Made by a program: the position numbers and the translations under genes. This document shows, one piece after another, positions 35,986 to 46,217 of a stretch of DNA of 62,561 nucleotides (the stretch's first letter is position 1; the number at the start of each line of letters is the position of its first letter). The notes under the pieces were generated by a model that saw only the letters and a program-made list of their open reading frames with translations, did no database searches and was not told where the DNA came from. Source of the DNA: CAZWDL01 sp964632995 (GTDB taxonomy: Bacteria > Bacteroidota > Bacteroidia > Chitinophagales > Saprospiraceae). Location of the stretch: positions 1-62,561 of the forward strand of contig CAZWDL010000032.1 in the NCBI GenBank assembly GCA_964632995.1, written 5' to 3'.

Positions 35986-38900
35986 TTAATTCAGGATATC
36001 TTCGGTATTCAGTCTGACCAGTTGTAGTGGTCCGTTATTTGCTGCAAAAAGCACTCCCAGGTCGCCATTAGCCAAATGGATCAGGGAAGCGGCCTTGACA
36101 TCTCCGTGTACAAACAGGCCACTTTCACCGGGCTTTTTCAATTGAAACTCACCTTGGCCATCGCCCTGCAGGAAAGCGCCATAGCTGGCATCATTTCGCG
36201 ATGTTTCCACTTCAGAGCTGTACAGATTTCCTGCCAGCAGAAGATCCAATTGATCATCCCGGTTGAAATCATGAACAATGATAGCGTTGGTAGAAGACAA
36301 TTGTGCATAGTTTTCAAAAACGCTTGGCTGAAAAGAACCATCGCCCCGGTTTTCGAAATAGGTCGTTGCGAAGCTCCGGGCCTGGTAATGAAAAGCGCTT
36401 TCCAGTTTTTCAGGATCATATACTTCCTCCAGACTGGCCTTTCCATAAGCATCGTAGGTGGGAAATTTCTTTTTAATGAAAGGCATTTGATTGGAAGAGC
36501 ACTCTCTGCCGCGCAGTGGGAATAGGTTTCCCTGATTGTAGTACCCCAAAACGATATCGATGCTTCCATTTTCATCAAAGTCATTCGCATACACTTCAAA
36601 AGGTTCCAGGGGGCCAGCCTTGTACTTGTAATTCAAGCCCAGGTTACCCCCTACGAGGTCGAGGTCGCCGTCCCGATCAAAATCGGCGGCGGCAATCGAA
36701 AACCACCAGCCGGTTTCTCCGGATAATCCCAATTCCTCACTTATATCCTCATATCTTCCATTCCGGGATTGAATGACAGTTATCGGCATCCACTCTCCGG
36801 CGAGGATCAGTTCGGCTGTTTTATCGCCGGTGATATCAGCCCAAACGGCATCCGTAATCATGCCGATTTGCAGTAAAGCCGGCGCCACTTCCGCTGTTAC
36901 ATCTACAAAGGAGAGTTGACCATCACGGGTGGTATTCTGTAATAGCTGGCTACCAGCCGGATAAGGATATTTGCCCGGCCGTTGCCGTCCACCCACAAAC
37001 AAGTCGAGGTCCCCATCCTTATCGTAATCAAAGGGCTTCACGCAGGAGCCGCTGAAGTGCCGGGCAGGCAGGGCAGCGGCAGCACGAGTCAAGCGGCCGT
37101 TTTTATTTTCGTACAAACGGTCTTCGTAATAAGCGGCTCCTTCCGGTTTTTCATTACCGCCGCTGACCACATAAAGATCGAGGTCCCCATCCTGATCTGC
37201 GTCAAAAAAGGCGGCATTCATGTCTTCGTGAGTGCGGTCTTCCCGCCACAGGCTTTCCTGCACCTTTTGAAAACCTCCACCTGTTTGTTGCAGGAACAAA
37301 CTTGCTGCAAATCCGGCAGCCGCTCCGATGTATATATCCTCCAGTCCGTCGTTATTGATATCACCTACCGCCAGGGCCGGGCCGAAGCGCGACATGCGGT
37401 GCGGCAGCAAGCTTTCCCGCTCAAAATCGTCGAATTTATTTTCCTGATGCAGAAATTCCAACCCGGCCGCTGTCGCCTGGCTCTGGAAAAGAGTCGGTAC
37501 AGGAGCGCTCTCTGCTGAAGAAAGCAGGGGTTGGGCTTCCTGGTACCGCAGCACGAGCGTCTGGTTAACCGGCACATTTGTCATTTGCTGGCGGCTGCCG
37601 TCGGGCCAGATTACCAAAATCTGATCCGCCTGTTCTACCTGTCCCATACCCACCTGTAAGCCGGGAGCCACTGCGGATTGAAACCCGCGGGTGAGATAGT
37701 GCTCCAGTGTCTGTTCTCTTTCCCGGTCCCGGATCGTTACCCGGGCGCCGATACCCAGCCGGTTGGATTCCGGACCTTCGAGATTGATTTTCAAATAATT
37801 GCCGCGCTTATGTTCGACGCTATTATTTTTATAAATAAAGGCGAAATCATCCATATTATTAGTGACCATATCCAGGTCGCCGTCCATATCCAGGTCGGCA
37901 TAAGCCGCTCCGTTGGCGTTGGTTAGCATGCTGTCGACACTCACCTTGGAAAAGGTCAGGTCGTTGTTATTGAGGAAAAAACAATTGACCTTCTTCCGCT
38001 CGGGCATGCGCGACATCACTTCGTTGAGGTAGGCTTCCCGGTCGATGCTTTCTTGTTTGGCCAGTTCTGCCCGCAAGGCTTTGTGATAGTTGACAAAATC
38101 GTTGTTCCGGAAGTCCCGCTTAATCCCGTTGCCGACAAAGAGATCCTTATCGCCGTCCAAATCCATGTCAAAGAACAAGGGGGCCCAGCTCCAGTCGGTA
38201 TTCGACACTTCTCCCAGGTGCGCCACTTCGGAGAAATAAGGATCACCGCCGGGCTCTGCCGGACCGTTATTCAGCTGCAGGGTATTGAACATATACTGAT
38301 GGTGCAGGCCGAGCTCCACATGGCGGAAGAATTTAGCGGGATTCATACCGCTCATACTGGTTTTGATTCCGTAATTATCTTCGGAAACCATGTCTACCGC
38401 CATGATATCCAGCCACCCGTCATTATTGAAATCGGCCAGGTCATTCCCCATAGAGAAATTGGAAATATGACGCATCGATTCTTTAACCCTTTCGGAAAAA
38501 GTGCCGTTTCCTTTATTGATGTACAAGTGGTCTTCCCCGGAAAAGTCATGACCGACGTAAACGTCCGGCCAGCCGTCATTATTGACATCTCCGATAGCGA
38601 CGCCCAGGCCGTAACTCAGTCGGTTATCGATGATGCCGGCAGCTTCTGTAACATCGGTAAACCGTCCGTTGTCATTTCTGTACAGCCGTTCTCCGCTTAG
38701 AGTAGTGGGAGTGTGCAGGTAGGCTTCCAGTTGCTCATCACCGTAGATATCCACATCGTGGTTGATCAGAAACAAGTCCAGGTCACCGTCCCGGTCGTAG
38801 TCAAAGAAGGCGGCTTGGGTGGAGAGCATTTCCAGGTCCAGCCCGTAAGCGGCTCCCTGTTCCTCAAAGCGAAGCTTACCATTGGGATCCAGTCCCTGAT

Positions 38901-39366
38901 TAACGAACAGCTCATTGCGCCGTTTTTCAGGATCTCTGAATTTGCCGGACGCACAAACGTAGATGTCCAGCCACCCGTCGTTATTGATATCCACTGTCGT
39001 CACGCCGGTGGGAAAGCCTGCTTTTCCGCTGAGTCCTGCTTCTTTTCCAGCTACTTCAAACTGCAGGTCGCCCCCATTGATATAAAGTTCATTTTCTTTC
39101 AGGTTGGATACGAAGTAGATGTCCGGCAACTCATCATTATTGAAGTCCCCGACGGCCAGCCCGGCTCCATTGTAGAGGTATTCGTAAAAAAGGCCATTCA
39201 TGTACAAGCTCTCCTGCAAATCATTCCTAAAACCAATACCCGTTTCTTCGGGGCCCAATATCGTAAAGAGGGATTGCGGGCCCTGGCTTGTTTTGTTCTG
39301 TTCACCCTGACACGAGAAAACAAAACTCAGCAATCCTGAAAGCATATAAACGATCACCTTTTTCAT
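35986..39366 (-). CDS. CRTAC1/UnbV-type FG-GAP repeat lipoprotein
   Basis: 1126 aa from ATG 39366, where MKKVIVYMLSGLLSFVFSC gives a lipoprotein signal (Cys19). Two arrays of FG-GAP/VCBS repeats with Ca-binding D-x-D-x-DGD-x-D loops (VGDFNNDELPDIYFV, FDYDRDGDLDLFLI, ADFDRDGDLDLVGG) form beta-propellers. Between them is an ASPIC/UnbV domain (RLGIGARVTIRD... LQVGMGQVEQADQILVIWPDGS). Such proteins commonly follow SusC/SusD in Bacteroidota sulfatase loci and are presumed surface glycan-binding or adhesion proteins. It is 242 bases after susD, with three hairpins in the gap. Confidence 0.92.
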   Translation of the reverse strand: MKKVIVYMLSGLLSFVFSCQGEQNKTSQGPQSLFTILGPEETGIGFRNDLQESLYMNGLFYEYLYNGAGLAVGDFNNDELPDIYFVSNLKENELYINGGDLQFEVAGKEAGLSGKAGFPTGVTTVDINNDGWLDIYVCASGKFRDPEKRRNELFVNQGLDPNGKLRFEEQGAAYGLDLEMLSTQAAFFDYDRDGDLDLFLINHDVDIYGDEQLEAYLHTPTTLSGERLYRNDNGRFTDVTEAAGIIDNRLSYGLGVAIGDVNNDGWPDVYVGHDFSGEDHLYINKGNGTFSERVKESMRHISNFSMGNDLADFNNDGWLDIMAVDMVSEDNYGIKTSMSGMNPAKFFRHVELGLHHQYMFNTLQLNNGPAEPGGDPYFSEVAHLGEVSNTDWSWAPLFFDMDLDGDKDLFVGNGIKRDFRNNDFVNYHKALRAELAKQESIDREAYLNEVMSRMPERKKVNCFFLNNNDLTFSKVSVDSMLTNANGAAYADLDMDGDLDMVTNNMDDFAFIYKNNSVEHKRGNYLKINLEGPESNRLGIGARVTIRDREREQTLEHYLTRGFQSAVAPGLQVGMGQVEQADQILVIWPDGSRQQMTNVPVNQTLVLRYQEAQPLLSSAESAPVPTLFQSQATAAGLEFLHQENKFDDFERESLLPHRMSRFGPALAVGDINNDGLEDIYIGAAAGFAASLFLQQTGGGFQKVQESLWREDRTHEDMNAAFFDADQDGDLDLYVVSGGNEKPEGAAYYEDRLYENKNGRLTRAAAALPARHFSGSCVKPFDYDKDGDLDLFVGGRQRPGKYPYPAGSQLLQNTTRDGQLSFVDVTAEVAPALLQIGMITDAVWADITGDKTAELILAGEWMPITVIQSRNGRYEDISEELGLSGETGWWFSIAAADFDRDGDLDLVGGNLGLNYKYKAGPLEPFEVYANDFDENGSIDIVLGYYNQGNLFPLRGRECSSNQMPFIKKKFPTYDAYGKASLEEVYDPEKLESAFHYQARSFATTYFENRGDGSFQPSVFENYAQLSSTNAIIVHDFNRDDQLDLLLAGNLYSSEVETSRNDASYGAFLQGDGQGEFQLKKPGESGLFVHGDVKAASLIHLANGDLGVLFAANNGPLQLVRLNTEDILN

Positions 39367-39481
39367 AGAATAGCGTTGTATGAACGAACCTGAAATGAAT
39401 GCGCGGAGCAATTGACTTAAAGTATGAAATTTTCAGTTATCCGCAGGGCCGGCAGCATAGCAAAGCCGGAAAAGACCGAAA

Positions 39482-39503
39482 GACCGGGTGTTGCCACCCG
39501 GTC
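39482..39503. terminator. Hairpin in the susD-CRTAC1 spacer
   Basis: GACCGGGTG, loop TTGC, then CACCCGGTC: a perfect 9-bp stem. A smaller hairpin, CGGACA/TGTCCG, sits at 39561-39575. Together they may lower expression of the downstream genes relative to susCD. Confidence 0.5.
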
Positions 39504-39591
39504 CTCCTGGTTTCTTTCAGTCTTGCTGAAAAAAGTTCCCTGTCGTATTCTGCCACAAAACGGACATTTTGTCCGGGGTCACAGCTGTAAT

Positions 39592-39614
39592 TACTAGTGC
39601 CGGAGGCACTAGTA
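39592..39614. terminator. TACTAGTGCC/GGCACTAGTA hairpin overlapping the susD stop
   Basis: A perfect 10-bp stem with loop GGA. The susD TAG stop (39609-39611) lies inside the stem. The same CTAGTGC core is used at 3382 and 44747. Confidence 0.55.
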
Positions 39615-41087
39615 GCCCGGGTTTTGAGTAATACTGCCGTTGGAAATATCGATCTCTCTTTGCGGCACGGGCATCAGCACATGAAAATCCTGAATATTGG
39701 TTCGGGGTATTTCCATGGCGGGTTCTTTAACGCCCCGGATCGTTTCCACAAAGGTTCCCCAGCGCAGTAGATCGTATTTTCGGTGTCCTTCAAAACTCAG
39801 TTCGGTCGCCCGTTCCTTGCGGATGGCTTGTCGCATGCTCTCCTGATCCATATTCTCTAGAGGGGGTAGTCCGGCTCTGTCTCTTACCTCATTGATAAAA
39901 GGATAAGCACCGGCAGGGCCGATGAGTTCATTTTCTGTTTCTGCCCTCAGCAACAGCACATCGGCGTACCGGAACAGATAGGTATTCTGACCGCCGTTAT
40001 TGCCTTTAGGAGGAGCGCCCTGAGGATTGAGGTACTTGCCCGTTATAGGGCCGGCGCCGGGGGTTCGGGGTGATTCCAGGACATTGCCGTTGATCTCGGT
40101 CACGTAACTAATGTCTTTTCTCTTATCTCCTTCTTCAAACATCCCCAGAAAATCCTGGGTGGGCAGCATGTTTTCCCAACCACCGCCGATAGCGGTAATA
40201 CCTCCCACTTCCACATCTCTGGATCCCACCCAGTTTTGTATAAAATCTCCTCTCTCATCCTGTCTCCACTGTATGTCAAAGATATTTTCATTGACTAGAT
40301 CACCATCCTTACCCGGCAGCAGTTGATGTTCTGCCTGCTCGCCGAATAAGCTGTTGTAATCGGCTGCCAGACCGAATTCACCTGACTCAATGATCTGTTT
40401 TAGCAATTCATTGGCCGGTCCGAAATCCTGTTGGGTCATGTGCACTTTAGCCAGCATAGTGGCTGCCGCCCATTTGGTAGCCCTTCCTTTTTGACCGTCC
40501 GGGTAACTATTGGGTAGTACGGGCATCGCCTCGGAAAGATCCTGCTCGATAAGAGTATACACTTCTTCCGCTGAATTCCTGGTGACGCCTTTCAACTCAT
40601 CGGGCCCGCTCAATACTTTATCGATGATGGGAACACCGCCGTACACCCGGATCAATTCGAAGTAGTAGAAGGCCCGGAGAAATTTAGCTTCCGCCACCAG
40701 GCGGTTTCGCAGTTCTTCATTCATTTCCACGTCCGGCACCAGGTCGATCACCGTATTGGCCCGGGCAATACCCTGGTAATTTCGTTGCCACATCACAACG
40801 GCATCACCGTTCAGCGAGGTCAGATTAGTAAAGTAAGATACAGGACGCGTATTATGCCGCCCCTGAAAGGCCACATCACTCGGAGTGAAGGCATAATAGA
40901 AAGATATGATACTGCTGTAAAGCCGGGAATACGCCGCATTGGTAGCGGCGATGGCATCTTTCTCATTCGCAGGAAAGTTGCCTGGTGTGAGAAAGCTTTT
41001 CGGTTCTTCTGTCAGAATATCCTGGCAGGAGCCCAGACATAAAACAAGGCTGGGCAGTAAAAAAAGATATTTGAGTACTTTATACAT
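39609..41087 (-). CDS. SusD/RagB family glycan-binding lipoprotein
   Basis: 492 aa. Lipobox LGSC (Cys21) followed by QDILTEEPKSFLTPGNF, the usual SusD start. TPR-type helices and the C-terminal SusD_RagB block are visible (LLRAETENELIGPAGAYPFINEVRDRAGL, ERATELSFEGHRKYDLLRWG). It forms the lid of the SusC transporter and captures ligand at the cell surface. It starts 49 bases after SusC. The stop codon sits in a hairpin, marking a possible attenuation point before the CRTAC1 and sulfatase genes. Confidence 0.95.
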   Translation of the reverse strand: MYKVLKYLFLLPSLVLCLGSCQDILTEEPKSFLTPGNFPANEKDAIAATNAAYSRLYSSIISFYYAFTPSDVAFQGRHNTRPVSYFTNLTSLNGDAVVMWQRNYQGIARANTVIDLVPDVEMNEELRNRLVAEAKFLRAFYYFELIRVYGGVPIIDKVLSGPDELKGVTRNSAEEVYTLIEQDLSEAMPVLPNSYPDGQKGRATKWAAATMLAKVHMTQQDFGPANELLKQIIESGEFGLAADYNSLFGEQAEHQLLPGKDGDLVNENIFDIQWRQDERGDFIQNWVGSRDVEVGGITAIGGGWENMLPTQDFLGMFEEGDKRKDISYVTEINGNVLESPRTPGAGPITGKYLNPQGAPPKGNNGGQNTYLFRYADVLLLRAETENELIGPAGAYPFINEVRDRAGLPPLENMDQESMRQAIRKERATELSFEGHRKYDLLRWGTFVETIRGVKEPAMEIPRTNIQDFHVLMPVPQREIDISNGSITQNPGY

Positions 41088-41136
41088 GATAGATTAATTT
41101 TGAACCAGTTTGCAAAATGTTCAGCTGATTTAAAGA

Positions 41137-44100
41137 TTAGAATCCAACTTGTAAGCCTATCGTATAAATCTGAGTGGATGGATACTGGGCCTGATCGTAG
41201 CCCCGCCGCAGATTGTCAAAGCCGCGGTTGACTTCCGGATCGTAGCCGCTGTAGCTGTCGAAAGTCAGTAAGTTGACCGCATTGGCATAGATGCGGGCAG
41301 ACTGAATCCAGTTGAGATTCTGTACGGGGAAGTTATACGCCAGGTTGATGTTTCGCAACCTCAGGAAAGTCCCGTCTTCGATGACATCTGTATCAGAAGT
41401 GATGAGGGTCCGGGCGGCTCCTTCCACAGAGGGAACATCAGTGTCCGTGTTGGAGGGTGTCCAACGGTTGACAAATCGTTTGAAGGTATTATTGTCCAGT
41501 GCTACGCCCACCCGGCTGTCGGTTTCATTAAATATTTCATTGCCCACTGTAAAGGACAGGAAGAAGGAAAGCTCAAGGCCTTTCCAGGAAAAGTTGTTCC
41601 CTATACCTCCGAAGAAATCCGGGTTTGCATCGCCGATGATCTGCCGGTCCTCGTCGGCGCTGATCACGCCGTCCCCGTTCAGATCTACGAAGCGTTTGCC
41701 GCCGGGGAAGACCGAAAATCCGCTTAGGCCCGAATCTTCGATTTCCTGTTGGGAGTTCCAGATCCCGTCTCTGACCATTCCGTAGAAAGTACCAATGGGT
41801 TGTCCTTCCTGCAGAATACCGGAGGTGACTGCTTCCACGCCGCCGATGGGATTGACAAAGATGAAGCCCTCTTCATTGAAAATATCCAGCACTTCGTTGC
41901 GGTTAGCGGCGATATTGAAATTGGTTTCCCATCTAAAATTATTCTTGTTGATGTTAATGCTGGTAATCGCCAGTTCGACCCCTTTGTTGGATACCTCTCC
42001 GAAGTTTGTCAGGGAAGTGGAGAAGCTCGTCAACCAGGGCACCTGTACGTTGATCAGCAGATCATCGGTTCGCTTGGAATAGTAATCCAGGGTAACCTGC
42101 AGCCGGTTGTCAAAAAAACCGGCATCGAGGCCGACATCAAACTGATCGGTCGTCTCCCACCTGAGGTTATCATTACCCAGGGAGTTGGCGGCTATACCGG
42201 GCACCACATCCTGGTTAACGCCCAGAATGTAGTTGTTACCGGCATTGGAGAGGCGGGTCAGGGAGGCGCCGAAGCCCAATCCCGGGTTGCCCAGGCGACC
42301 ATAGCTCGCCCGAAGTTTCAGGTTGTCGAAAATGCCCAGGCTCTGAATGAAATCTTCCTCGATGAGGCGCCAGGCAATGGCGCCGGAGGGAAAGAAGGCT
42401 CGTTTATTATTAGCGGCAAAGACGGAGGAAGCGTCAGAGCGCGCCGAAAAAGTCAACAGTATTTTGCTCTTCCAGGAATAATTGGCGCGAAACAGGAATG
42501 ATTCGAATCCTATGTCCGTGGCATTAGATCCGGCTGCACTTCTTTCCACCCCGGCTCCCAGGTTGTTATAGGAGAAAGCATCTGTGACGTATCCCCGGGT
42601 TTGGACGCTACTGCTGTTATCAGTGATTTGTTGGCGGGTGTAGCCGACCAGGGCGCTGATGCTGTGAACGCCAAAGTCCTTATTATAGGAAAGGGTGTTC
42701 TCAATCAGCAGGTCTAGGTTTTCCCCGTTGGAAATAGTTGCCGTTCCCTGATCTCCCTGCTGACTGAACAGGGTAGTGGGGGCGTAGCTTTCATTGCGTT
42801 GACTGTTCAGGTTGGCCCCCAGGCTGAGGCGGTACTTCAGGCCGGTAATCGGTTCAAATTCTCCGAAAAGATTGCCCAGAATCCGGTTTCTGGTTCGCTG
42901 GTTATCAATAAGTACGGCGTTGGCCACGGGATTGTCCGCACTAAATTCACTACTCACGGTCTGGAAAGTAAAATTGCCATCTTCATCTCTCACCGGCAGG
43001 GTGGGATCCCAGCCGGCGGTATTGATGATATTGGTGGATCGCGGATTATCGATAGTCCGGCTCAAGGTCAGGGAATTGCCGATGCGGAGCTTTTCATTAA
43101 CCTCATGATCGGCATTGATCCGCAACTGGTATCTTTTCAGGTTGCTTTCAATAAAGATCCCATCCTGATCAAAAAAGTTACCGGAAAGGAAATAACGCGT
43201 TTTTTGATTGCCTCCGGATACGGACAGGGTATGGCTGGTAATCGGCGCATCGTTGCGATACACTTCCTCCTGCCAGTTCGTCCCTTCGCCTAAGGCTTCC
43301 GGGTTGGGATAAATGGGCTGTCCTTTCACTTCATTGGTCCAGGAGGCATATTCACTGGCGTTGAGCATATCAAATAAGCGGATAGGCTGCTGTATACCGG
43401 TATATACATCGTAGGAAAGACGAGACTGACCGGCCTTGCCCCTTTTGGTCGTGATGAGGATCACCCCGTTGGCGCCCCTGGAACCGTACAGTGCAGTCGC
43501 CGAGGCATCTTTAAGTACTTCCACCGATTCGATATCATTGATGTTGATATCATTGAGGTTCCCGCCACCGATGAAGCCGTCAATAACATACAGCGGCTCA
43601 TTATTGGCGGAGATGGAGTTACTGCCCCGGATACGGATGGTGGAGGCCGCCCCCGGAGCCGAAGAAGTAGGGATGATTTGCAAGCCGGCTACCTTCCCCC
43701 GCAGGGCATCGTCCACGCGCACCGAATTCACTTTGGTGATTTCTTCTGATTTGATAGAGGAAACGGCGCCGGTGACATCCGACTTTTTGGCCGTACCGTA
43801 GCCGATGACCACGATTTCATCCAGTTCGGAAATATCTTCCCGTAAGGTGACCTGGATTTCCGAGCGGTTTTTAACAGGTACTTCAAGGGTTTCGTGGCCT
43901 ACATAGGAAAAGACCAACACCTCATCTCCGTTTTCCAGTTCCAGGGAAAAGCGGCCGTCGATATCCGTTATTGTTCCTGTATTGGTGCCTTTAATCATAA
44001 TGTTGACGCCGGTTAGCGGCTCACCGTCTTCATTATTGACGACACCCTCCACGGTAAATGCGGCAAGCCGGGATATTCCCTGACTGATAGACCGGACGGG

Positions 44101-44532
44101 GATACCCTGGCCTTGTCGCCGGGAGCTTCTTTGTAAGCTGATGTTGCCTCTGCGCTCGATGTCTTCGATTTGACGGATCTTGCGCTCCAGTTTTCTTTTC
44201 GCCCGGTTCCCGCGGCGGTTATCCTTGTAGATCACGCAGTATTTCGAGGCGATCATATCATACTTCAGGCCGGATTGCTCCAGCACGCCGGCTACTGCTT
44301 CTTCCAAGGAATGGTATTTGCTCAGGTCGGCGTCTACTTTGACGCCCCTCAACAGGTCAGCATCATAGGCAAAGAAGACCTGGAACTTTTCGCTAAGCTG
44401 GTCCAGAACTTCCGTTAGTAAATCCTCCTGAGCGCTCCTGGTCACCTCCTCCGTTTCCGCCTGCGAAGGAAGCCAACTTATGCTGATGATCAGCAGGACC
44501 ATGGTCATTAGCTTGGGTATACTTTTTTTCAT
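41137..44532 (-). CDS. SusC/RagA TonB-dependent transporter with STN domain
   Basis: 1131 aa from ATG 44532 (MKKSIPKLMTMVLL; the upstream 50 codons of the frame are not signal-like). After the signal peptide comes an STN/secretin-TonB domain (LTEVLDQLSEKFQVFFAYDADLLRGVKV), a carboxypeptidase-D-like domain (EGVVNNEDGEPLTGVNIMIKG), then the plug (EIVVIGYGTAKKSDVTGAVSSI) and a 22-strand barrel with SusC signatures (NDININDIESVEVLKDASATALYGSRGANGVILITTKRGK). The STN domain is the part that contacts an anti-sigma factor, matching the FecR and ECF sigma genes upstream. It imports oligosaccharides of the sulfated polymer this locus targets. Confidence 0.96.
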   Translation of the reverse strand: MKKSIPKLMTMVLLIISISWLPSQAETEEVTRSAQEDLLTEVLDQLSEKFQVFFAYDADLLRGVKVDADLSKYHSLEEAVAGVLEQSGLKYDMIASKYCVIYKDNRRGNRAKRKLERKIRQIEDIERRGNISLQRSSRRQGQGIPVRSISQGISRLAAFTVEGVVNNEDGEPLTGVNIMIKGTNTGTITDIDGRFSLELENGDEVLVFSYVGHETLEVPVKNRSEIQVTLREDISELDEIVVIGYGTAKKSDVTGAVSSIKSEEITKVNSVRVDDALRGKVAGLQIIPTSSAPGAASTIRIRGSNSISANNEPLYVIDGFIGGGNLNDININDIESVEVLKDASATALYGSRGANGVILITTKRGKAGQSRLSYDVYTGIQQPIRLFDMLNASEYASWTNEVKGQPIYPNPEALGEGTNWQEEVYRNDAPITSHTLSVSGGNQKTRYFLSGNFFDQDGIFIESNLKRYQLRINADHEVNEKLRIGNSLTLSRTIDNPRSTNIINTAGWDPTLPVRDEDGNFTFQTVSSEFSADNPVANAVLIDNQRTRNRILGNLFGEFEPITGLKYRLSLGANLNSQRNESYAPTTLFSQQGDQGTATISNGENLDLLIENTLSYNKDFGVHSISALVGYTRQQITDNSSSVQTRGYVTDAFSYNNLGAGVERSAAGSNATDIGFESFLFRANYSWKSKILLTFSARSDASSVFAANNKRAFFPSGAIAWRLIEEDFIQSLGIFDNLKLRASYGRLGNPGLGFGASLTRLSNAGNNYILGVNQDVVPGIAANSLGNDNLRWETTDQFDVGLDAGFFDNRLQVTLDYYSKRTDDLLINVQVPWLTSFSTSLTNFGEVSNKGVELAITSININKNNFRWETNFNIAANRNEVLDIFNEEGFIFVNPIGGVEAVTSGILQEGQPIGTFYGMVRDGIWNSQQEIEDSGLSGFSVFPGGKRFVDLNGDGVISADEDRQIIGDANPDFFGGIGNNFSWKGLELSFFLSFTVGNEIFNETDSRVGVALDNNTFKRFVNRWTPSNTDTDVPSVEGAARTLITSDTDVIEDGTFLRLRNINLAYNFPVQNLNWIQSARIYANAVNLLTFDSYSGYDPEVNRGFDNLRRGYDQAQYPSTQIYTIGLQVGF

Positions 44533-44746
44533 ATCGTGAGTTATTAAGTGTTTTTTTACAAAAGGGAAACTCCCGTAAAGAATGAGATCGCCCGGAGGAG
44601 TGCGCGAAAAAGCCTCCTCTTTCAAAAGGGCATAAAAAAGGATGGAGCAGCCAGGGTCGCAACTGCTCTGTAGCCAATTCAACCTTATTTTTCAATCACT
44701 TCAGTATTTTGGGGAAAGAAGACGCTGTCTCAGCACGCCAGTATAA

Positions 44747-44764
44747 CAGAGCACTAGTGCTCTG
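44747..44764. repeat. 18-bp palindrome between fecR and susC
   Basis: CAGAGCACTAGTGCTCTG is fully self-complementary. It lies between the FecR stop and the SusC start and shares its CACTAGTG core with 39592 and 3382. It could be a processing hairpin or an operator. Confidence 0.45.
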
Positions 44765-44800
44765 TCCCGAAAGAAAGTCTAAAATCTCTGGCGGCGTCCA

Positions 44801-45823
44801 CTAGCGAAGCAGCAAGACTTTTTCCTCCTCTTTCCGGACTCTTTCGATTTCCACGTTCATGGATTTGCTTAGTATCAGCAGGGCCATCTCGAAGTCTTCC
44901 GACGGCAGCCCGATAGAGATTTTTTTGGTTTTCAACGATTCATCATAAAAGACGGCCTTCCACCCGTAAATGGCCTGAATTCTTTCCATTATTTCCGTCA
45001 GGGGAACATCTTCGAATTCCTGCACCCCATCTTTCCAGGAGGTGAATACTTCCGCTTTGACTTGTCGCTTCTCAATATTTTTGACGGACCGGATCGAAAA
45101 AGCAACCAGATCTCCGGGTTCCATGAGCAGTTCGGGTTTAAAATCCCGGTTGAGATTAAGTTTTACCTTTCCCTCTTCCAGGATCACCTCTGTTTCATCT
45201 TTCTTTTCGGACACATTGAAGGCGGTACCCAATACCTCTACCGTCAAATCATTCGTCAACACCCGGAAATTCGCTCCCGTTGCCGGTTTTTTCTTTACCC
45301 GGAAGAAGGCTTCTCCATCGAGCCAGACCTTTCTGGGATTTTGCCTGCGGTAAGAGAGCACCGAATTCGCATTGAGTCTTACGGTACTGCTATCCGGCAA
45401 ATCCACCGTAAGTTGCTTGCCGAAGGGGGTGCGGTATTCTACCACAGGGTTAAAAACATACAATTGAAGTGCCAGCCCCAATCCAATTAATACGGCAATT
45501 GACGCAGCTATGCGAAGCCCTCCGGTAAGGAGAGGGCTTGCTCCCTTTCTTTCCGGCTGCCCGGCGTTGGTGGTAGAGGCTCTGCTGCTCAACTTTTCCC
45601 ACTCTGCTTTAATCATATCCGGATCGAGCGTCTTCTCCTGCAATTTAAAGGGAACACCTTTCAGGATGGTAACAGCCTTTTCCGCCATATCCCTTTTGTC
45701 TTGATTTTGGGCCAACCAGCTTTCCCAGAAAATAATGTGGTCTCCCGGTCCGCCTGCCGCCCAGCGTCGGAAGGAGGAATCGGCCAGGAGATCTTCTAAG
45801 GTTTCATATTGTTGACTTCGCAT
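44801..45823 (-). CDS. FecR family anti-sigma/sensor protein
   Basis: 340 aa. A cytoplasmic N-terminal region that would hold the sigma factor, a membrane helix near 107-125 (LRIAASIAVLIGLGLALQLYVF), a FecR periplasmic domain (EYRTPFGKQLTVDLPDSSTVRLNANSVLSY, DGEAFFRVKK) and a C-terminal DUF4974/STN-like domain (VPLTEIMERIQAIYGWKAVF). It receives a signal from the STN domain of SusC and releases the ECF sigma factor encoded divergently at 46218. It lies 268 bases upstream of SusC on the same strand. Confidence 0.95.
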   Translation of the reverse strand: MRSQQYETLEDLLADSSFRRWAAGGPGDHIIFWESWLAQNQDKRDMAEKAVTILKGVPFKLQEKTLDPDMIKAEWEKLSSRASTTNAGQPERKGASPLLTGGLRIAASIAVLIGLGLALQLYVFNPVVEYRTPFGKQLTVDLPDSSTVRLNANSVLSYRRQNPRKVWLDGEAFFRVKKKPATGANFRVLTNDLTVEVLGTAFNVSEKKDETEVILEEGKVKLNLNRDFKPELLMEPGDLVAFSIRSVKNIEKRQVKAEVFTSWKDGVQEFEDVPLTEIMERIQAIYGWKAVFYDESLKTKKISIGLPSEDFEMALLILSKSMNVEIERVRKEEEKVLLLR

Positions 45824-46217
45824 AAAATGCCCTGCTATTATGGGTGATTCTCTTTTTAAAAGCTTTTTCTTTTTGTTCTAACTCTTCCTCGATCCTATAA
45901 TGAAGAGACATGCCAGGTGAAATTTTAACCTAATTTTCGAAAAAAAATAATATTTTAGTACAACTAAAGCTCTATTAGCAAAATATTTCTTTGCTTTACG
46001 TTTGGATTTTGAAAATCTAATTTTTAAGTTTAAAAAATCATGTTTAGCTCAGGATCAATCCGACAACCCCAAATTAAATCCGCAAATAGCGCTCTTTCAG
46101 TATTCGATGGCATTTTGGGATAGAGAAACAGCTCCGGAATGCCTCTTCCACGAAAAGCATTATCCCTTTTATCTATACCAGGTTTGATTTTTGAATTTGA
46201 ATGAGAATTTGCACAGA
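45824..46217. other. Divergent control region of fecR and the ECF sigma gene
   Basis: About 390 AT-rich bases separate the two divergent genes and should hold both promoters and any sigma-autoregulated site. A 61-codon + frame (46002-46187) occurs here but looks fortuitous. Apart from the -7-like site at 45997 no element is clear. Confidence 0.55.
45997..46004 (+). promoter_or_regulatory. Putative -7 element upstream of the ECF sigma gene
   Basis: TACGTTTG fits TAnnTTTG. A TTAG stands near -33 instead of TTG. The leader to ATG 46218 would be about 205 bases, unusually long, so another start point is possible. Confidence 0.35.

Noticed and set aside
46002..46187. 61-codon + leader ORF before the sigma gene
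   Set aside because: AT-rich with no homology, no coupling and overlapped by a similar-length minus frame.
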